Source of the DNA: an uncultured Ruminococcus sp.
Lineage (GTDB): Bacteria > Bacillota > Clostridia > Oscillospirales > Ruminococcaceae
DNA: 44,596 bases
Reading direction: 5' to 3'
Assembly: GCA_902786965.1 (NCBI GenBank)
Contig: CADAEJ010000015.1
Span: 1-44,596, forward strand
This document shows, piece after piece, positions 17,345 through 25,684 of the stretch (positions are counted from its first letter, which is position 1; the number at the start of each line of letters is the position of its first letter). The notes under the pieces were generated by a model. The model made no database searches, was not told the origin of the DNA, and saw only the letters and a program-made list of their open reading frames with translations. Position numbers and translations under genes: made by a program.

Positions 17345-17719
17345 ATGATAATAAATGTAGTAACAGCTGATGAAAACAAGATACGAGAGCTTGAACGCTC
17401 AAGCGCATTCACCTGGGAGGGTATGACACTTGATGATGAAAACATCTCGGAGATAGCGCAGATATTCTGCTCACAAAAGCTTGTCAGGCAAGACAGGCAG
17501 GAGATGACGGGCTACACCTGGACGGGCAGGCTGATGAACGAAATGTACGGTCTTACGGGCGACAACGCCTACCCCGACGACCTGCCTTTTCTGAGCTTTG
17601 AGCTTGACTCGTTTGACGGCGAGGGCAATCTTGATGTATTCAAAATGTCAGTAGGTGCAAGGTGGCTCGATGATATAATCCGCAACAACGAGCTGAACCA
17701 GCAGGAGCTGGATAAATAG
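17345..17719 (+). CDS. Unknown 124-residue protein
   Basis: No family recognised. It starts 18 nt after mnmA and ends just before a terminator, so it is the last gene of the rnhA-mnmA transcript. Soluble and acidic, without signal peptide. Notable phrases: FTWEGMTLDDENISEIAQIF, TGYTWTGRLMNEMYGL, and LPFLSFELDSFDGEGNLDVFKMSVGARWLDDII. Ribosome site weak (GCAAGGATTAAGCT). Confidence 0.7.
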   Translation: MIINVVTADENKIRELERSSAFTWEGMTLDDENISEIAQIFCSQKLVRQDRQEMTGYTWTGRLMNEMYGLTGDNAYPDDLPFLSFELDSFDGEGNLDVFKMSVGARWLDDIIRNNELNQQELDK

Positions 17720-17728
17720 TACAAAAAA

Positions 17729-17760
17729 ACGGACTTGAAATCTCAAGTCCGTTTAATTTT
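17729..17760 (+). terminator. Intrinsic terminator
   Basis: 10-bp stem ACGGACTTGA/TCAAGTCCGT with a 4-nt loop, A-rich before and T-rich after. It can serve both convergent genes. Confidence 0.85.
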
Positions 17761-18518
17761 TATTCTAACTCTACCGCATCAAAAAAGAACAGATAAGCTG
17801 AAGCATCATTAGTAATATCGTCATAAAGCTCAGAATGCTCAACAATCCACTCATCACCCTTACCGTTATTTCTATTGCGCAGCTCACCGCCGGCATTGAC
17901 ACGCACACGTAGATACGTGTTGTTTTCCGACAGCGGCATATACATCTCGCAATAGCCGTACAAATTGATCTTCTCCAACGTAGGATTGGAATACATAATA
18001 TAATATATGTCTTTATCTTTATACTTTAACTTGCCTGTCGGATTTGTAGTTTGTTCCTGCCATTCAGCGACAGGGATAACAAAACTATCCACAGTGTAGC
18101 TAACAGTCAATAACTCCGTGTAATTATAGACCTCATAATACTTTCTTTTTTCGAGACTGCCCTTATTCATTCTCCAGCCATACATTCCGTCAAGGGAACG
18201 AAGCTTGATCTTCGGGTCAGTATGCGCCAGCTCAATTTCATCTTCGAGTATAGATCTGTCAGACACTGTACCCGTCATTGAGCCTGTCGCCGTCGTTATC
18301 TGCGCTGTGGTCGTCTCGGTATCATTATCAGTTGATGCTGACGTTGTCACAGAAGTTTTCTTCGTCTGCACAGACTCCTGTGTTGCCGCTGTGGTCGTGG
18401 TCCGTGTTTCAGATGATGTGTCACTGTTGCTGTCCGAGACCTTACTCTCGCCGCAGGCTGTCATTGACAGTGCCAAAGCAAATGCAAGAAAAGCGGCGGC
18501 TATTTTTCTTTTGGACAT
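17760..18518 (-). CDS. Secreted lipoprotein, Thr-rich linker, unknown function
   Basis: 252 residues from the ATG at 18518, which follows GGGGAGTGAACAAA; the longer frame to 18611 lacks a ribosome site. Signal peptide with lipobox ALALSMTAC. Residues ~25-90 are a Ser/Thr/Asp linker rich in TTT and TTA, followed by a beta-rich domain with many Tyr (WRMNKGSLEKRKYYEVYNYTEL, LKYKDKDIYYIMY, INLYGYCEMYMPL). Same architecture as the lipoproteins at 7349 and 26662. Function unknown; presumably cell-surface. Confidence 0.75.
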   Translation of the reverse strand: MSKRKIAAAFLAFALALSMTACGESKVSDSNSDTSSETRTTTTAATQESVQTKKTSVTTSASTDNDTETTTAQITTATGSMTGTVSDRSILEDEIELAHTDPKIKLRSLDGMYGWRMNKGSLEKRKYYEVYNYTELLTVSYTVDSFVIPVAEWQEQTTNPTGKLKYKDKDIYYIMYSNPTLEKINLYGYCEMYMPLSENNTYLRVRVNAGGELRNRNNGKGDEWIVEHSELYDDITNDASAYLFFFDAVELE

Positions 18519-18571
18519 TTTGTTCACTCCCCTTTTCACGAGTATATCACTTTTATCCATATTTGTCAAAT

Positions 18572-18602
18572 AAAAAAGGCTTGGATACTCTCCAAGCCCT
18601 TT
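18572..18602 (-). terminator. Intrinsic terminator of thrH
   Basis: Minus strand AGGGCTTGGA/TCCAAGCCT stem followed by TTTTTTA, 13 nt past the thrH stop. Confidence 0.75.
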
Positions 18603-18614
18603 ATAATTCAAGTA

Positions 18615-19223
18615 TCAGTCCATTGCGTTCTTGATAGCCTCGTAAAGCTCATCATATGTTTCATACGCAGGGATATCGGGGTTATCAGCCTTGATGCTGT
18701 CTGTGCTCTTGAAAAGGAAGCCTGCCTTGCTTGCCTTTATCATACCAAGATCATTGTGGCTGTCGCCCGATGCGATAGTTTCATAGCCTATCGACTGAAG
18801 CGCCTTTACAGTGGTGTACTTTGACTTTTCAACACGCATTTTGTAGCCTGTTATCTCGCCGTTGTCTGCTACTTCAAGAGTGTTGCAGAAGATAGTCGGC
18901 ATACCCAGCTTTTTCATCAGCGGCTTTGCAAACTGTGTGAAGGTGTCGCTTATGATGATGACCTGCGACAGATCGCGCAGCTTGTCCAAAAACTCCTTCG
19001 CGCCCTCCATAGGCTCTATTTTAGCGATTGTTTCCTGGATCTCCTTGAGTCCCAGACCATGCTCTTTGAGTATCGCAAGGCGGTACTTCATCAGCTTGTC
19101 ATAGTCAGGCTCGTCACGGGTAGTTTTGCGCAGCTCGGGGATACCGCTTGCTTCGGCAAAAGCTATCCATATTTCAGGCACGAGAACTCCTTCAAGGTCA
19201 AGACAGGTGATATACATTGACAT
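18615..19223 (-). CDS. thrH: ThrH-type HAD phosphatase (phosphoserine phosphatase / homoserine phosphotransferase)
   Basis: 202 residues. HAD-superfamily enzyme of the ThrH group, acting on phosphoserine and able to transfer phosphate to homoserine. Motif I CLDLEGVLVPEIW (nucleophile Asp9, with the LEG variant typical of ThrH), motif II VIIISDTF, motif III Lys in RVEKSKYTTVKAL, motif IV ASGDSHNDLGMI. Start chosen for GGGAGG 8 nt upstream. Single gene with its own promoter and terminator. Confidence 0.9.
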   Translation of the reverse strand: MSMYITCLDLEGVLVPEIWIAFAEASGIPELRKTTRDEPDYDKLMKYRLAILKEHGLGLKEIQETIAKIEPMEGAKEFLDKLRDLSQVIIISDTFTQFAKPLMKKLGMPTIFCNTLEVADNGEITGYKMRVEKSKYTTVKALQSIGYETIASGDSHNDLGMIKASKAGFLFKSTDSIKADNPDIPAYETYDELYEAIKNAMD

Positions 19224-19277
19224 TTTACATTCCTCCCGATAGGGTATTTATAGGGAAACTCTTTCCTTACGTCAAAA

Positions 19278-19306
19278 ATTATACCACACATTTATCATAT
19301 ATTCAA
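19278..19306 (-). promoter_or_regulatory. Promoter of thrH
   Basis: Minus strand TTGAAT (19306-19301), 17 nt, TATAAT (19283-19278). Confidence 0.7.
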
Positions 19307-19320
19307 GAAGATTTTATGAA

Positions 19321-20640
19321 TTATTGCACGCTTGGATCGCAGACTGTACCGATGAACACGGGCAGCGTTGAATACGAATCCATTATTGCAAAAACAAACG
19401 GTCTGTCGAGAATGACCTCCTTGTGCTCAGGTTCGCTGAAATCAGCCTTTGCTCCAGCCTCAACAGCAGTTGCGGCAGCAGCTTTCGTCCCCTTTGCATC
19501 AAGCTCTATATGCGTCTTATGGAAAACCTGCTTGATATACGCATCGTTGCCTTCAAACATCTTTGAAAGGTCTGCATCATTTGAGAACGCCTCTGTAATA
19601 CCCATACTCTGCAAAGCATCTTTAAGGCGCAGCTCGTGGTCAAATGTGAACTGCGGCAATTTTGTGGTGACCTCGTAATCATAGCTGCGCGACTTGTACA
19701 GCTTTGAGAACTCATCGGCTGTCATTGTTGAAACGAAATCGCTGACAGAGATGTCCTCATTTGGAAGAACAGCCATAAACTCATATCTTCCGCCTGCATA
19801 GTCCTTTGTAAAGCCGATAGCTCTTTCGTTTGAAAGATAGCACTTTTCTGTGCCTGTGAGCATTGTGCATTTTACCTCATCACCTTTGGCGTTGGTGAAC
19901 TTCTGATTCTTCTTGACCTGACTGTCTTTATACTGCTTTTGCCACTGTGCATCAAATGCCACGCAGTTTATAAGATACATCAGATCGTTTGACTTGAAGG
20001 AGTCTATAACAGAGGGTATCATTCCGTCGGTCTTATCACTTACCCAGCTATTGACCTGACCAAGTGTCTTATCGTCAAAAGCGCCCTTAAACAGATCTGC
20101 GTTATACAGCTCCTTACAGTCCCTCAGGAACTGCTCTTTGGGAACGATGTCGTTTCTGTCCTTGACCCAGACAGAATTGGCTATCTTCACTTTTGCATTT
20201 TTATCGTTCTGCGCTTTGATCTCAGTCATAATGAAATTCATATTTTTGTTGAACGTTTCCTGCGAAACGCCCTTGTAAAGCACGTCCTGCATCTGCTTGA
20301 GAGTGTTTCCGTCCGCACCGTTCTGAGCCATTCCCAGTGCAAATGCGACGGACTCGGGCGAAACGAGCGTGTTCTTTCCTTTTGAAAGGTCATCTTTTAC
20401 GGAGTTTTTGAAAAGCTCGACAGAAAATCCGTTGACTGCGCCGACAAACCCTTCGTCGTATTGCCCTTCTCCTTCTGTTCCTTTGAAATCATAATTTGCT
20501 GTCAGCTGCAGCGATTTGTCGATGTCCACATGAGAATACGCAGAAGAAGATATATCACCTGAAGATGTTTGTCCGCTGCAGGAGCACATACCCATTATCA
20601 TTGTTAACGCTGTAACTGCACTTAGTATTCTTTTAAACAA
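19321..20640 (-). CDS. Secreted lipoprotein serpin 1
   Basis: 439 residues. Serine protease inhibitor anchored as a lipoprotein: signal peptide ending GMCSC, then a full serpin fold. Serpin marks: NTLVSPESVAFALGMAQNGA, IANSVWVKDRN, VNSWVSDKTDGMIPSVID, LINCVAFDAQWQ, the hinge ELDAKGTKAAAATAV and LDRPFVFAIMDS near the end. The Ala-rich hinge predicts an inhibitory serpin; counting from the hinge Gly as P15 puts P1 at Lys (EAGAK|AD), although the loop is about 5 residues longer than that of antitrypsin. Start is TTG at 20640, 8-10 nt after AAAGGAGGC; the frame to 20733 is too long. It has its own promoter. Confidence 0.92.
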   Translation of the reverse strand: MFKRILSAVTALTMIMGMCSCSGQTSSGDISSSAYSHVDIDKSLQLTANYDFKGTEGEGQYDEGFVGAVNGFSVELFKNSVKDDLSKGKNTLVSPESVAFALGMAQNGADGNTLKQMQDVLYKGVSQETFNKNMNFIMTEIKAQNDKNAKVKIANSVWVKDRNDIVPKEQFLRDCKELYNADLFKGAFDDKTLGQVNSWVSDKTDGMIPSVIDSFKSNDLMYLINCVAFDAQWQKQYKDSQVKKNQKFTNAKGDEVKCTMLTGTEKCYLSNERAIGFTKDYAGGRYEFMAVLPNEDISVSDFVSTMTADEFSKLYKSRSYDYEVTTKLPQFTFDHELRLKDALQSMGITEAFSNDADLSKMFEGNDAYIKQVFHKTHIELDAKGTKAAAATAVEAGAKADFSEPEHKEVILDRPFVFAIMDSYSTLPVFIGTVCDPSVQ

Positions 20641-20667
20641 TCCAGCCGCCTCCTTTACTGTGAAGCT

Positions 20668-20696
20668 ATTATACCACACTATGGAAGATATTTCAA
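20668..20696 (-). promoter_or_regulatory. Promoter of serpin 1
   Basis: Minus strand TTGAAA (20696-20691), 17 nt, TATAAT (20673-20668), between serpin 2 and serpin 1. Serpin 1 can therefore be transcribed apart from the two upstream copies. Confidence 0.7.
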
Positions 20697-20711
20697 GTTC
20701 AATTCTTTCGG

Positions 20712-22058
20712 TTATTGTACGCTTGGGTCGCATACTGTACCGATGAACACAGGCAGACCCGATGCTGTATCCATTATTGCGAAAACGAACGGTCTGTCAA
20801 GGAATACGGTCTTAGGCTGCGAGGGATCTATCGCGCACATTGCATTAGTCGTAACAGCAGTAGATGCGGCTGCCTTTGTGCCCTTTGCATCAAGCTCGAT
20901 ATGTGTTTTGTGGATAACCCTGTTAATGCAAACATCTTCGTTTGTGAACAATTTGGAGAAATCCGCGCTGTTGGAAAATGCCTCCGAGATACCCATAGCT
21001 TTGAGAACATCTCCCATTTCGGAGCCGTAGTCGAACTTAAACTGCGGAAGCTTTGTCTGAACGTTAGTCTTCGTTCTGCCTGCATAAAGGTCGGCGATCT
21101 CGCTGTCGGTCATTGATGCAACGTAATCGCAGACCGAGGTATCCTTATTGGGCAGTATAGCCATAAATGCGTATTTGCCGCCCTTGTAGTCCTTTACAAA
21201 GCCTGTTGCTTTGCTGTTTTCAACAAAGCTTTTCTCTGTTGAGCGCAGCATCGTGCATTTGACCTCTTCACCGTTTGCATTGGTGAATTTGCTGTCCTTG
21301 ACAACATTACCGTCAAGATACTGCTTTTCCCACTGCGAATCAAATGCAACGCAGTTTACAAGGCACATCACGTCATTGGGATCAAGCTGGTCAAGGATAC
21401 TCGGGATCATCTTATCTGTCTTTTCGTTCACCCAGCCGTTAACGCTGTCTATGGTAGTTTTATCAAACGGCGATCTGAACATTTCTGCATTGTACATCTG
21501 CTTGCAGCTCTGTACAAACTGTTCATTTAAAGTAAGACCCTGCTTATCCTTCACCCATAGCGAGTTTGCGATATTGAGTTTAGATCCATCGGTATTGCTG
21601 CTGTGTGCATTTGATATAAGCAGGTTCATATTCTTGTTGAACGTGTCCGTATCAACTCCGCCGCACATAACGTCCTGCATCTGCTTGAGGGTACTTCCGT
21701 CCGCGCCGTTCATCGTCATACCAAGTGCAAAAGCTACCGATTCGGGCGAGATCAGCGTGTTCTTTCCGTCAGCAAGATCTTTTTTGACGGAGTTTTTGAA
21801 AAGCTGCACCGAGAAGCCGTTCACGCCCTTCAGGAACTGCTCGTCGCTGCCTTGGTTTGTATCTGCCTTGTTAAAAGTATAATCAGCAGTCAGCTGTATA
21901 GTGTTTTGACCAAGATCAGTTCTTGGCTCGACCGGCTCTGACGGCTGAACTATCTGCGAGCTTGACTGCGGATCCTGTCCCGACGACTGCTCGCTGCACG
22001 AGCACATCCCCGTTACCATTGTTATTGCTATAACTGCGCTTATCATCTTTTTTAACAT
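20712..22058 (-). CDS. Secreted lipoprotein serpin 2
   Basis: 448 residues, same architecture as its neighbours: signal peptide ending TGMCSC, a ~35-residue Ser/Gln/Pro linker, then the serpin fold (NTLISPESVAFALGMTMNGA, VNGWVNEKTDKMIPSILD, LVNCVAFDSQWE, LDRPFVFAIMD). Hinge ELDAKGTKAAASTAV; predicted P1 Met (TTNAM|CA), so a different target from copies 1 and 3 is likely. Start ATG at 22058 with AAGGAG 9 nt upstream; that ribosome site lies within an 11-bp inverted repeat. Gene duplication is clear from the near-identical signal peptide and leader of serpin 3. Confidence 0.92.
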   Translation of the reverse strand: MLKKMISAVIAITMVTGMCSCSEQSSGQDPQSSSQIVQPSEPVEPRTDLGQNTIQLTADYTFNKADTNQGSDEQFLKGVNGFSVQLFKNSVKKDLADGKNTLISPESVAFALGMTMNGADGSTLKQMQDVMCGGVDTDTFNKNMNLLISNAHSSNTDGSKLNIANSLWVKDKQGLTLNEQFVQSCKQMYNAEMFRSPFDKTTIDSVNGWVNEKTDKMIPSILDQLDPNDVMCLVNCVAFDSQWEKQYLDGNVVKDSKFTNANGEEVKCTMLRSTEKSFVENSKATGFVKDYKGGKYAFMAILPNKDTSVCDYVASMTDSEIADLYAGRTKTNVQTKLPQFKFDYGSEMGDVLKAMGISEAFSNSADFSKLFTNEDVCINRVIHKTHIELDAKGTKAAASTAVTTNAMCAIDPSQPKTVFLDRPFVFAIMDTASGLPVFIGTVCDPSVQ

Positions 22059-22065
22059 ATAAAAC

Positions 22066-22124
22066 AACTCCTTGTCTGTATTGTGTTTGCTTAACGCTTA
22101 CAACATATATACGGACAAGGAGTT
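22066..22124 (-). promoter_or_regulatory. Leader hairpin masking the serpin 2 ribosome site
   Basis: Perfect 11-bp arms: AACTCCTTGTC at 22124-22114 and GACAAGGAGTT at 22076-22066 on the minus strand. The second arm contains the AAGGAG of serpin 2. The serpin 3 leader keeps the same order of elements (CTCCCT, GCGTATATAG, CGTAAGCAAA, then GAGGAG), with a weaker 5-bp match, suggesting an ancestral regulatory leader. Confidence 0.55.
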
Positions 22125-22179
22125 CATTTTTTATTGGGTAATATTGCACAAACCGTGCAGGGCTATAATGTGCATTATG

Positions 22180-23538
22180 TCAGCTTGCTGTCGGGTCACA
22201 GACCGTACCCATAAACACGGGCAGTCCTGTTTCGGTATCCATAATTGCGTATGCAAAAGGTCTGTCAAGTGTTATGTCTTTCTGGTTAACATCAGCCGGA
22301 ATAGCACCGCTTACGTCCATCATTACCGCAGTTGCGGCAGCCGCCTTTGTGCCCAGCTCGTCAACCTCGATGTGAGTCTTATGAAAAACGTTGCTGATGA
22401 ACAGCTTCTGCTGCTCGGTCATACCGCTGAAATCAGCCTTGGAGTCGTCGAACGCATCAGTGATGCCCATTTGTTTAAGTGTATCGTTGAGGTTTTTGCC
22501 GTAATCGTACTTGAATTTCGGCATCGAGGCAAACACCTTATAGGCATCAGTCTTGCCTGCATAGAGCTTTGCAAACTTGTCGGCTGTGAGCGAGTTTACA
22601 TAATCCGAAAGGCTCACTCCCTCGTTTGGAAGTATTGCCATAAACGCATACTTGCCGCCCTTGTAGTTCTTGATAAAGCCCTGCGCGTTTTCATCGCTGA
22701 CATACAGCTTTTCCTCGCTGTTCATCATAGAACAGTTAACCTTTTTGCCGTCCTGCAGAGTAAACTCTCTGTTGTCGACCACATCTTTTTTATCGTAAGG
22801 CTTTGCCCACTGTGCATCAAACGCTATACAGTTGAGCAGCACCGCTGCGGTGGACGGTTCAAGGTTATCAAGGATCGACGGTATCATCTTGTCGGTCTTA
22901 TCGCTTACCCAGTTGTTCATCTGCTTTAAGGTATCGTCATTGAACGGTGCCTTGAAAAGCTCGGCATTGTACATCTGCTTGCAGTTCTTTGCAAACTGCT
23001 CGGTGAGGGTCATGTCCTGCATATCCCTTACCCATACGGAGTTTGCGATACCGAACTTGAAATCACTGCTTTTGCTTGCGCTTGTCATAAGCTTGTTCAT
23101 ATTCTTGTTGAACGTCTCTGTGTCAAGGTCGCCGCACAGAACTTTCTGCATCTGCCTGAGCGTTTCGCCCTTTGCGCCGCTTTGAGTCATACCAAGTGCA
23201 AAAAGCACCGACTCGGGTGAAACGAGCGTGTTTTTGCCGTCTGCAAGGTCTTTGGCAACCGATGTTTTAAAAAGGTTCACCGAAAACTCATTTGCGCCGA
23301 TAAGGAACTTTTCATCGCTGCTCACATCACTTGCCGCCACGAACTGATAATCCGCCGTAGGATTGAGCATATCCTTTGTAGGCTCAAATGACGACGGCTG
23401 CTGCGTGGGCTTTGGCTCGCTCGGCTGAACTATCTGCGAGCCCGGCTGCGGCTCTGAACCTGACGACTGCTCGCTGCACGAACACATACCCATTACCATT
23501 GTTATTGCTATAACAGCACTAATAAATTTCTTGAACAT
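22180..23538 (-). CDS. Secreted lipoprotein serpin 3
   Basis: 452 residues, first of the three serpins in transcription order. Signal peptide ending MGMCSC, a Pro/Ser/Gln-rich linker (residues ~23-55), then the serpin fold: NTLVSPESVLFALGMTQSGA, IANSVWVRDMQ, MNNWVSDKTDKMIPSILD, LLNCIAFDAQWA, LDRPFAYAIMD. Hinge EVDELGTKAAAATAV; predicted P1 near Ser (MMDVS|GA). Start ATG at 23538, 8 nt after GAGGAG. Secreted serpins of gut Ruminococcaceae and bifidobacteria are known to inhibit host or competitor proteases; that this applies here is inference. Confidence 0.92.
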   Translation of the reverse strand: MFKKFISAVIAITMVMGMCSCSEQSSGSEPQPGSQIVQPSEPKPTQQPSSFEPTKDMLNPTADYQFVAASDVSSDEKFLIGANEFSVNLFKTSVAKDLADGKNTLVSPESVLFALGMTQSGAKGETLRQMQKVLCGDLDTETFNKNMNKLMTSASKSSDFKFGIANSVWVRDMQDMTLTEQFAKNCKQMYNAELFKAPFNDDTLKQMNNWVSDKTDKMIPSILDNLEPSTAAVLLNCIAFDAQWAKPYDKKDVVDNREFTLQDGKKVNCSMMNSEEKLYVSDENAQGFIKNYKGGKYAFMAILPNEGVSLSDYVNSLTADKFAKLYAGKTDAYKVFASMPKFKYDYGKNLNDTLKQMGITDAFDDSKADFSGMTEQQKLFISNVFHKTHIEVDELGTKAAAATAVMMDVSGAIPADVNQKDITLDRPFAYAIMDTETGLPVFMGTVCDPTAS

Positions 23539-23661
23539 AAATAACACTCCTCTTAACAGTCTTATTAGGTCGTATTTGCTTACGATCTATATACGCATAG
23601 GGAGCACAGGATTTATTGCGCAATTTTGCACAAATTTTGTGGTGCGTTTTTGTGCTATTTT

Positions 23662-24723
23662 CTATCTCGGTATACAGTAGAGATTTGTCTCCCAGCAGGG
23701 ATAATAGCGCGACTGCCGCATATACAGCTTGTAATCGGCATTTATGCGGCTTATCATCAGCGGCAGCAGAAAATAATCATACGGCTTGTGGTAAAGCGCC
23801 GCACATATCTTTGGCGAAAACTTTCTTATAGTATTCACGCTGCCCAGCAGCGCCTCGCAGTCTGCCCCCTCGACATCGTACTTGACGAATGTGCAGCCGT
23901 CCTGCGCAATGCTGTCAAGCGTCAGCGCACTCACCTGCTCACCGCTTTGCGATACCTTTGCCTGCCTGCCCGCGCCTTTTGAGAACGTAAGAGTTGTACA
24001 CTCGCTCCACGCAGCAGCATTGTACAGGGTGACATTCTGATACTGCTGTGTATTCTGTTCACACTTGCGGAAGTTTTTCACATTAGGCTCAACGGCGGTG
24101 ATGCTTTTGTATTTACCGTTCACAAGGCTGACAAAGCTTTCCACCGTATCTCCCCTGTATGCGCCGAGGTCAAAATACTGCTCGCTGCCGCCAAGGCAAA
24201 GCAAGCTGTTTGCCTCGTTTTCGTCACAAAAGCACTCCCGCAGATACTTCAGGCTGCCTGTTATCTTGTAGGCAGTTATGCACTCAAACGTCTTTCGCGA
24301 GAGGTCGTCTTCAAGCAGGCTGTACGCCCTTTCTGCTTTGCTGTAAAGGTCAAAAAAGCGCTCTTTGTCAAAATATCCGCTGTCGGTAACAGATGTGTCG
24401 GGCGCAACAAGCTCGAACCTTTCCTCAATGCTTTGCACCCTTGCCATTATCTCGTCAAGGCTGCTGCCAAATCCAAGCACTATCAGCTTGTCGGTGCTGT
24501 CTGCCATAACATCGGAGAACCGCTGCACCTTAAAGCCGCAAAAGCTCTGTCCCCTGACGAAATCATCGCTGGCAAAGATACCCGAACAGCTTATCCCGAA
24601 GCGGTCAAACAAGTGCAGTATCTTCTCGCTGCCGTTGCCCATACCGTATATGTATATCGGCTTGCCGCATCTTTTGAGCCTGTCCCAGCAGCTTTCAAGG
24701 CTCTCAAAAAATCTCTTGTCCAT
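23662..24723 (-). CDS. FkbM-family methyltransferase
   Basis: 353 residues. The C-terminal half (~185-340) is an FkbM SAM-dependent methyltransferase: QYFDLGAYRGDTVESFVSLV (SAM loop), ITAVEPNVKNFRKCEQ, VTLYNAAAWSECTTLTF, LDSIAQDGCTFVKYDVEGADCEALLG and ICAALYHKPYD. Residues ~18-110 resemble a Rossmann-like sugar/nucleotide-binding part (IYIYGMGNGSEKIL, SDKLIVLGFGSSLDEI-like spacing). Such proteins often methylate glycans or lipids; the substrate is unknown. Start: GGAGG 4 nt before the ATG at 24723. The GGAGG directly follows the T run of the previous gene's terminator. Confidence 0.85.
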   Translation of the reverse strand: MDKRFFESLESCWDRLKRCGKPIYIYGMGNGSEKILHLFDRFGISCSGIFASDDFVRGQSFCGFKVQRFSDVMADSTDKLIVLGFGSSLDEIMARVQSIEERFELVAPDTSVTDSGYFDKERFFDLYSKAERAYSLLEDDLSRKTFECITAYKITGSLKYLRECFCDENEANSLLCLGGSEQYFDLGAYRGDTVESFVSLVNGKYKSITAVEPNVKNFRKCEQNTQQYQNVTLYNAAAWSECTTLTFSKGAGRQAKVSQSGEQVSALTLDSIAQDGCTFVKYDVEGADCEALLGSVNTIRKFSPKICAALYHKPYDYFLLPLMISRINADYKLYMRQSRYYPCWETNLYCIPR

Positions 24724-24732
24724 AATGCCTCC

Positions 24733-24763
24733 AAAAAAGGACGGAAATCTCTTTCCGCCCTTT
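24733..24763 (-). terminator. Terminator/attenuator between the PH-like and FkbM genes
   Basis: Minus strand GGGCGGAAA/TTTCCGTCC stem, then TTTTTT running straight into the GGAGG of the FkbM gene. No separate promoter for the FkbM gene is seen, so read-through probably feeds it. Confidence 0.7.
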
Positions 24764-24772
24764 GTGATGTTA

Positions 24773-25201
24773 TCAGAATATGTTATCGTCTGCATCAATA
24801 TCGCCGTCAATGAACGAATCATCACTGTGTTCACCGAACGAACCGCCTACCATATCTCTGCCTCTTACGCGGTACTTGTCGCGGTTGATGTTGATGTACT
24901 TGTCAAGCTGCTCAAGCACCTGTCTGGGCTTCTTGACCGATTTTACTATCTTGATCGGGGTGTCAACGTCCTTGACGTGCATCATAATAGTTCCGCACTT
25001 GAATATTCTCTGACCAAGTGAGAGCATCAGCTTTTTATCAGTTACCCTGTAAAGCTCGAACTCGTCCTCCTGAACGCTCAGAAAACCGCTTCTTGTGATG
25101 AACTTGTTCTCGGTAAGGAAATACCTTGTAAATGACAGCGGCAGACCGAAAAGTGTGCGCTTTTTGTCTGTCCATATGTAATCGAACATATCCTTTTTCA
25201 T
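24773..25201 (-). CDS. PH-domain-like protein
   Basis: 142 residues. The pattern of short beta strands (WTDKKRTLFGLPLSFTRYFLTENKFITRSGFLSVQEDEFELYRVTD read in segments, then LMLSLGQRIFKCGTIMMHV and TPIKIVKSVKKPRQVLEQLD) fits the bacterial PH fold: a YxLT-type strand, xRxGxL, IxLYRVxD, and a C-terminal helix with PxxVxxxL. No membrane segment; acidic tail rich in Asp. Start ATG at 25201 after GGGGGGACAG. Function unknown. Confidence 0.6.
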   Translation of the reverse strand: MKKDMFDYIWTDKKRTLFGLPLSFTRYFLTENKFITRSGFLSVQEDEFELYRVTDKKLMLSLGQRIFKCGTIMMHVKDVDTPIKIVKSVKKPRQVLEQLDKYININRDKYRVRGRDMVGGSFGEHSDDSFIDGDIDADDNIF

Positions 25202-25267
25202 AGTAATCTGTCCCCCCATATTGCCGATCGTTACTGCACCCGAAACAATTCTTTCAGATACACAAAC

Positions 25268-25296
25268 AGTTTAGCACAACTGCACATTTTTGTCAA
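25268..25296 (-). promoter_or_regulatory. Promoter of the PH-like gene
   Basis: Minus strand TTGACA (25296-25291), 17 nt, TAAACT (25273-25268). Confidence 0.65.
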
Positions 25297-25496
25297 GCGC
25301 CGGCAGCCTGCTTTGAAACGCATATATAAATATATGAAACTAAATGAGAAACATTATCATATCGTATTTTCACTATCAACATCACCTGTGGCAATGATAT
25401 TCCAAAGCGCCGTAAAATGTCATCCCGCTTTCATAAGATGCGGCGCAAAGCGTGGAAATCAGGCGATTTTGCCACTTTTGCGCGGCTTTTGCGGAG

Positions 25497-25503
25497 TGTC
25501 GAA
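25497..25503 (+). promoter_or_regulatory. Perfect 0A-box sequence upstream of the spo0A-like gene
   Basis: TGTCGAA, the core DNA target of Spo0A in Bacilli and Clostridia, ~100 nt before the candidate -35. A 7-mer can occur by chance, so this is suggestive only. The rest of 25300-25600 has a strong hairpin (ACGGGTC/GACCCGT, 25503-25526) and no gene. Confidence 0.35.
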
Positions 25504-25601
25504 ACGGGTCGCACATACCGACCCGTGTAAACTTGCAGTTAACAGAAAATGTCAAGCTGATAAAGTTAGGCAAGCGCTTCAGAACAAATGAAATGGAAAG
25601 G

Positions 25602-25629
25602 TTGAAAATAAAAATACTTGTGATAGAAT
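25602..25629 (+). promoter_or_regulatory. Candidate promoter of the spo0A-like gene
   Basis: TTGAAA, 16 nt, TAGAAT. An 8-bp hairpin GGCATTTT/AAAATGCC (25637-25659) lies in the leader just before AGGAGG. Confidence 0.5.
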
Positions 25630-25684
25630 AAGCAACGGCATTTTTAAGGGGAAAATGCCTTGGGAAAGTAAGGAGGAAATATGA

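Noticed and set aside
22072..22929. 285-codon plus-strand frame over serpin 3
   Set aside because: Complement of the serpin coding sequence; no promoter or ribosome site fits.
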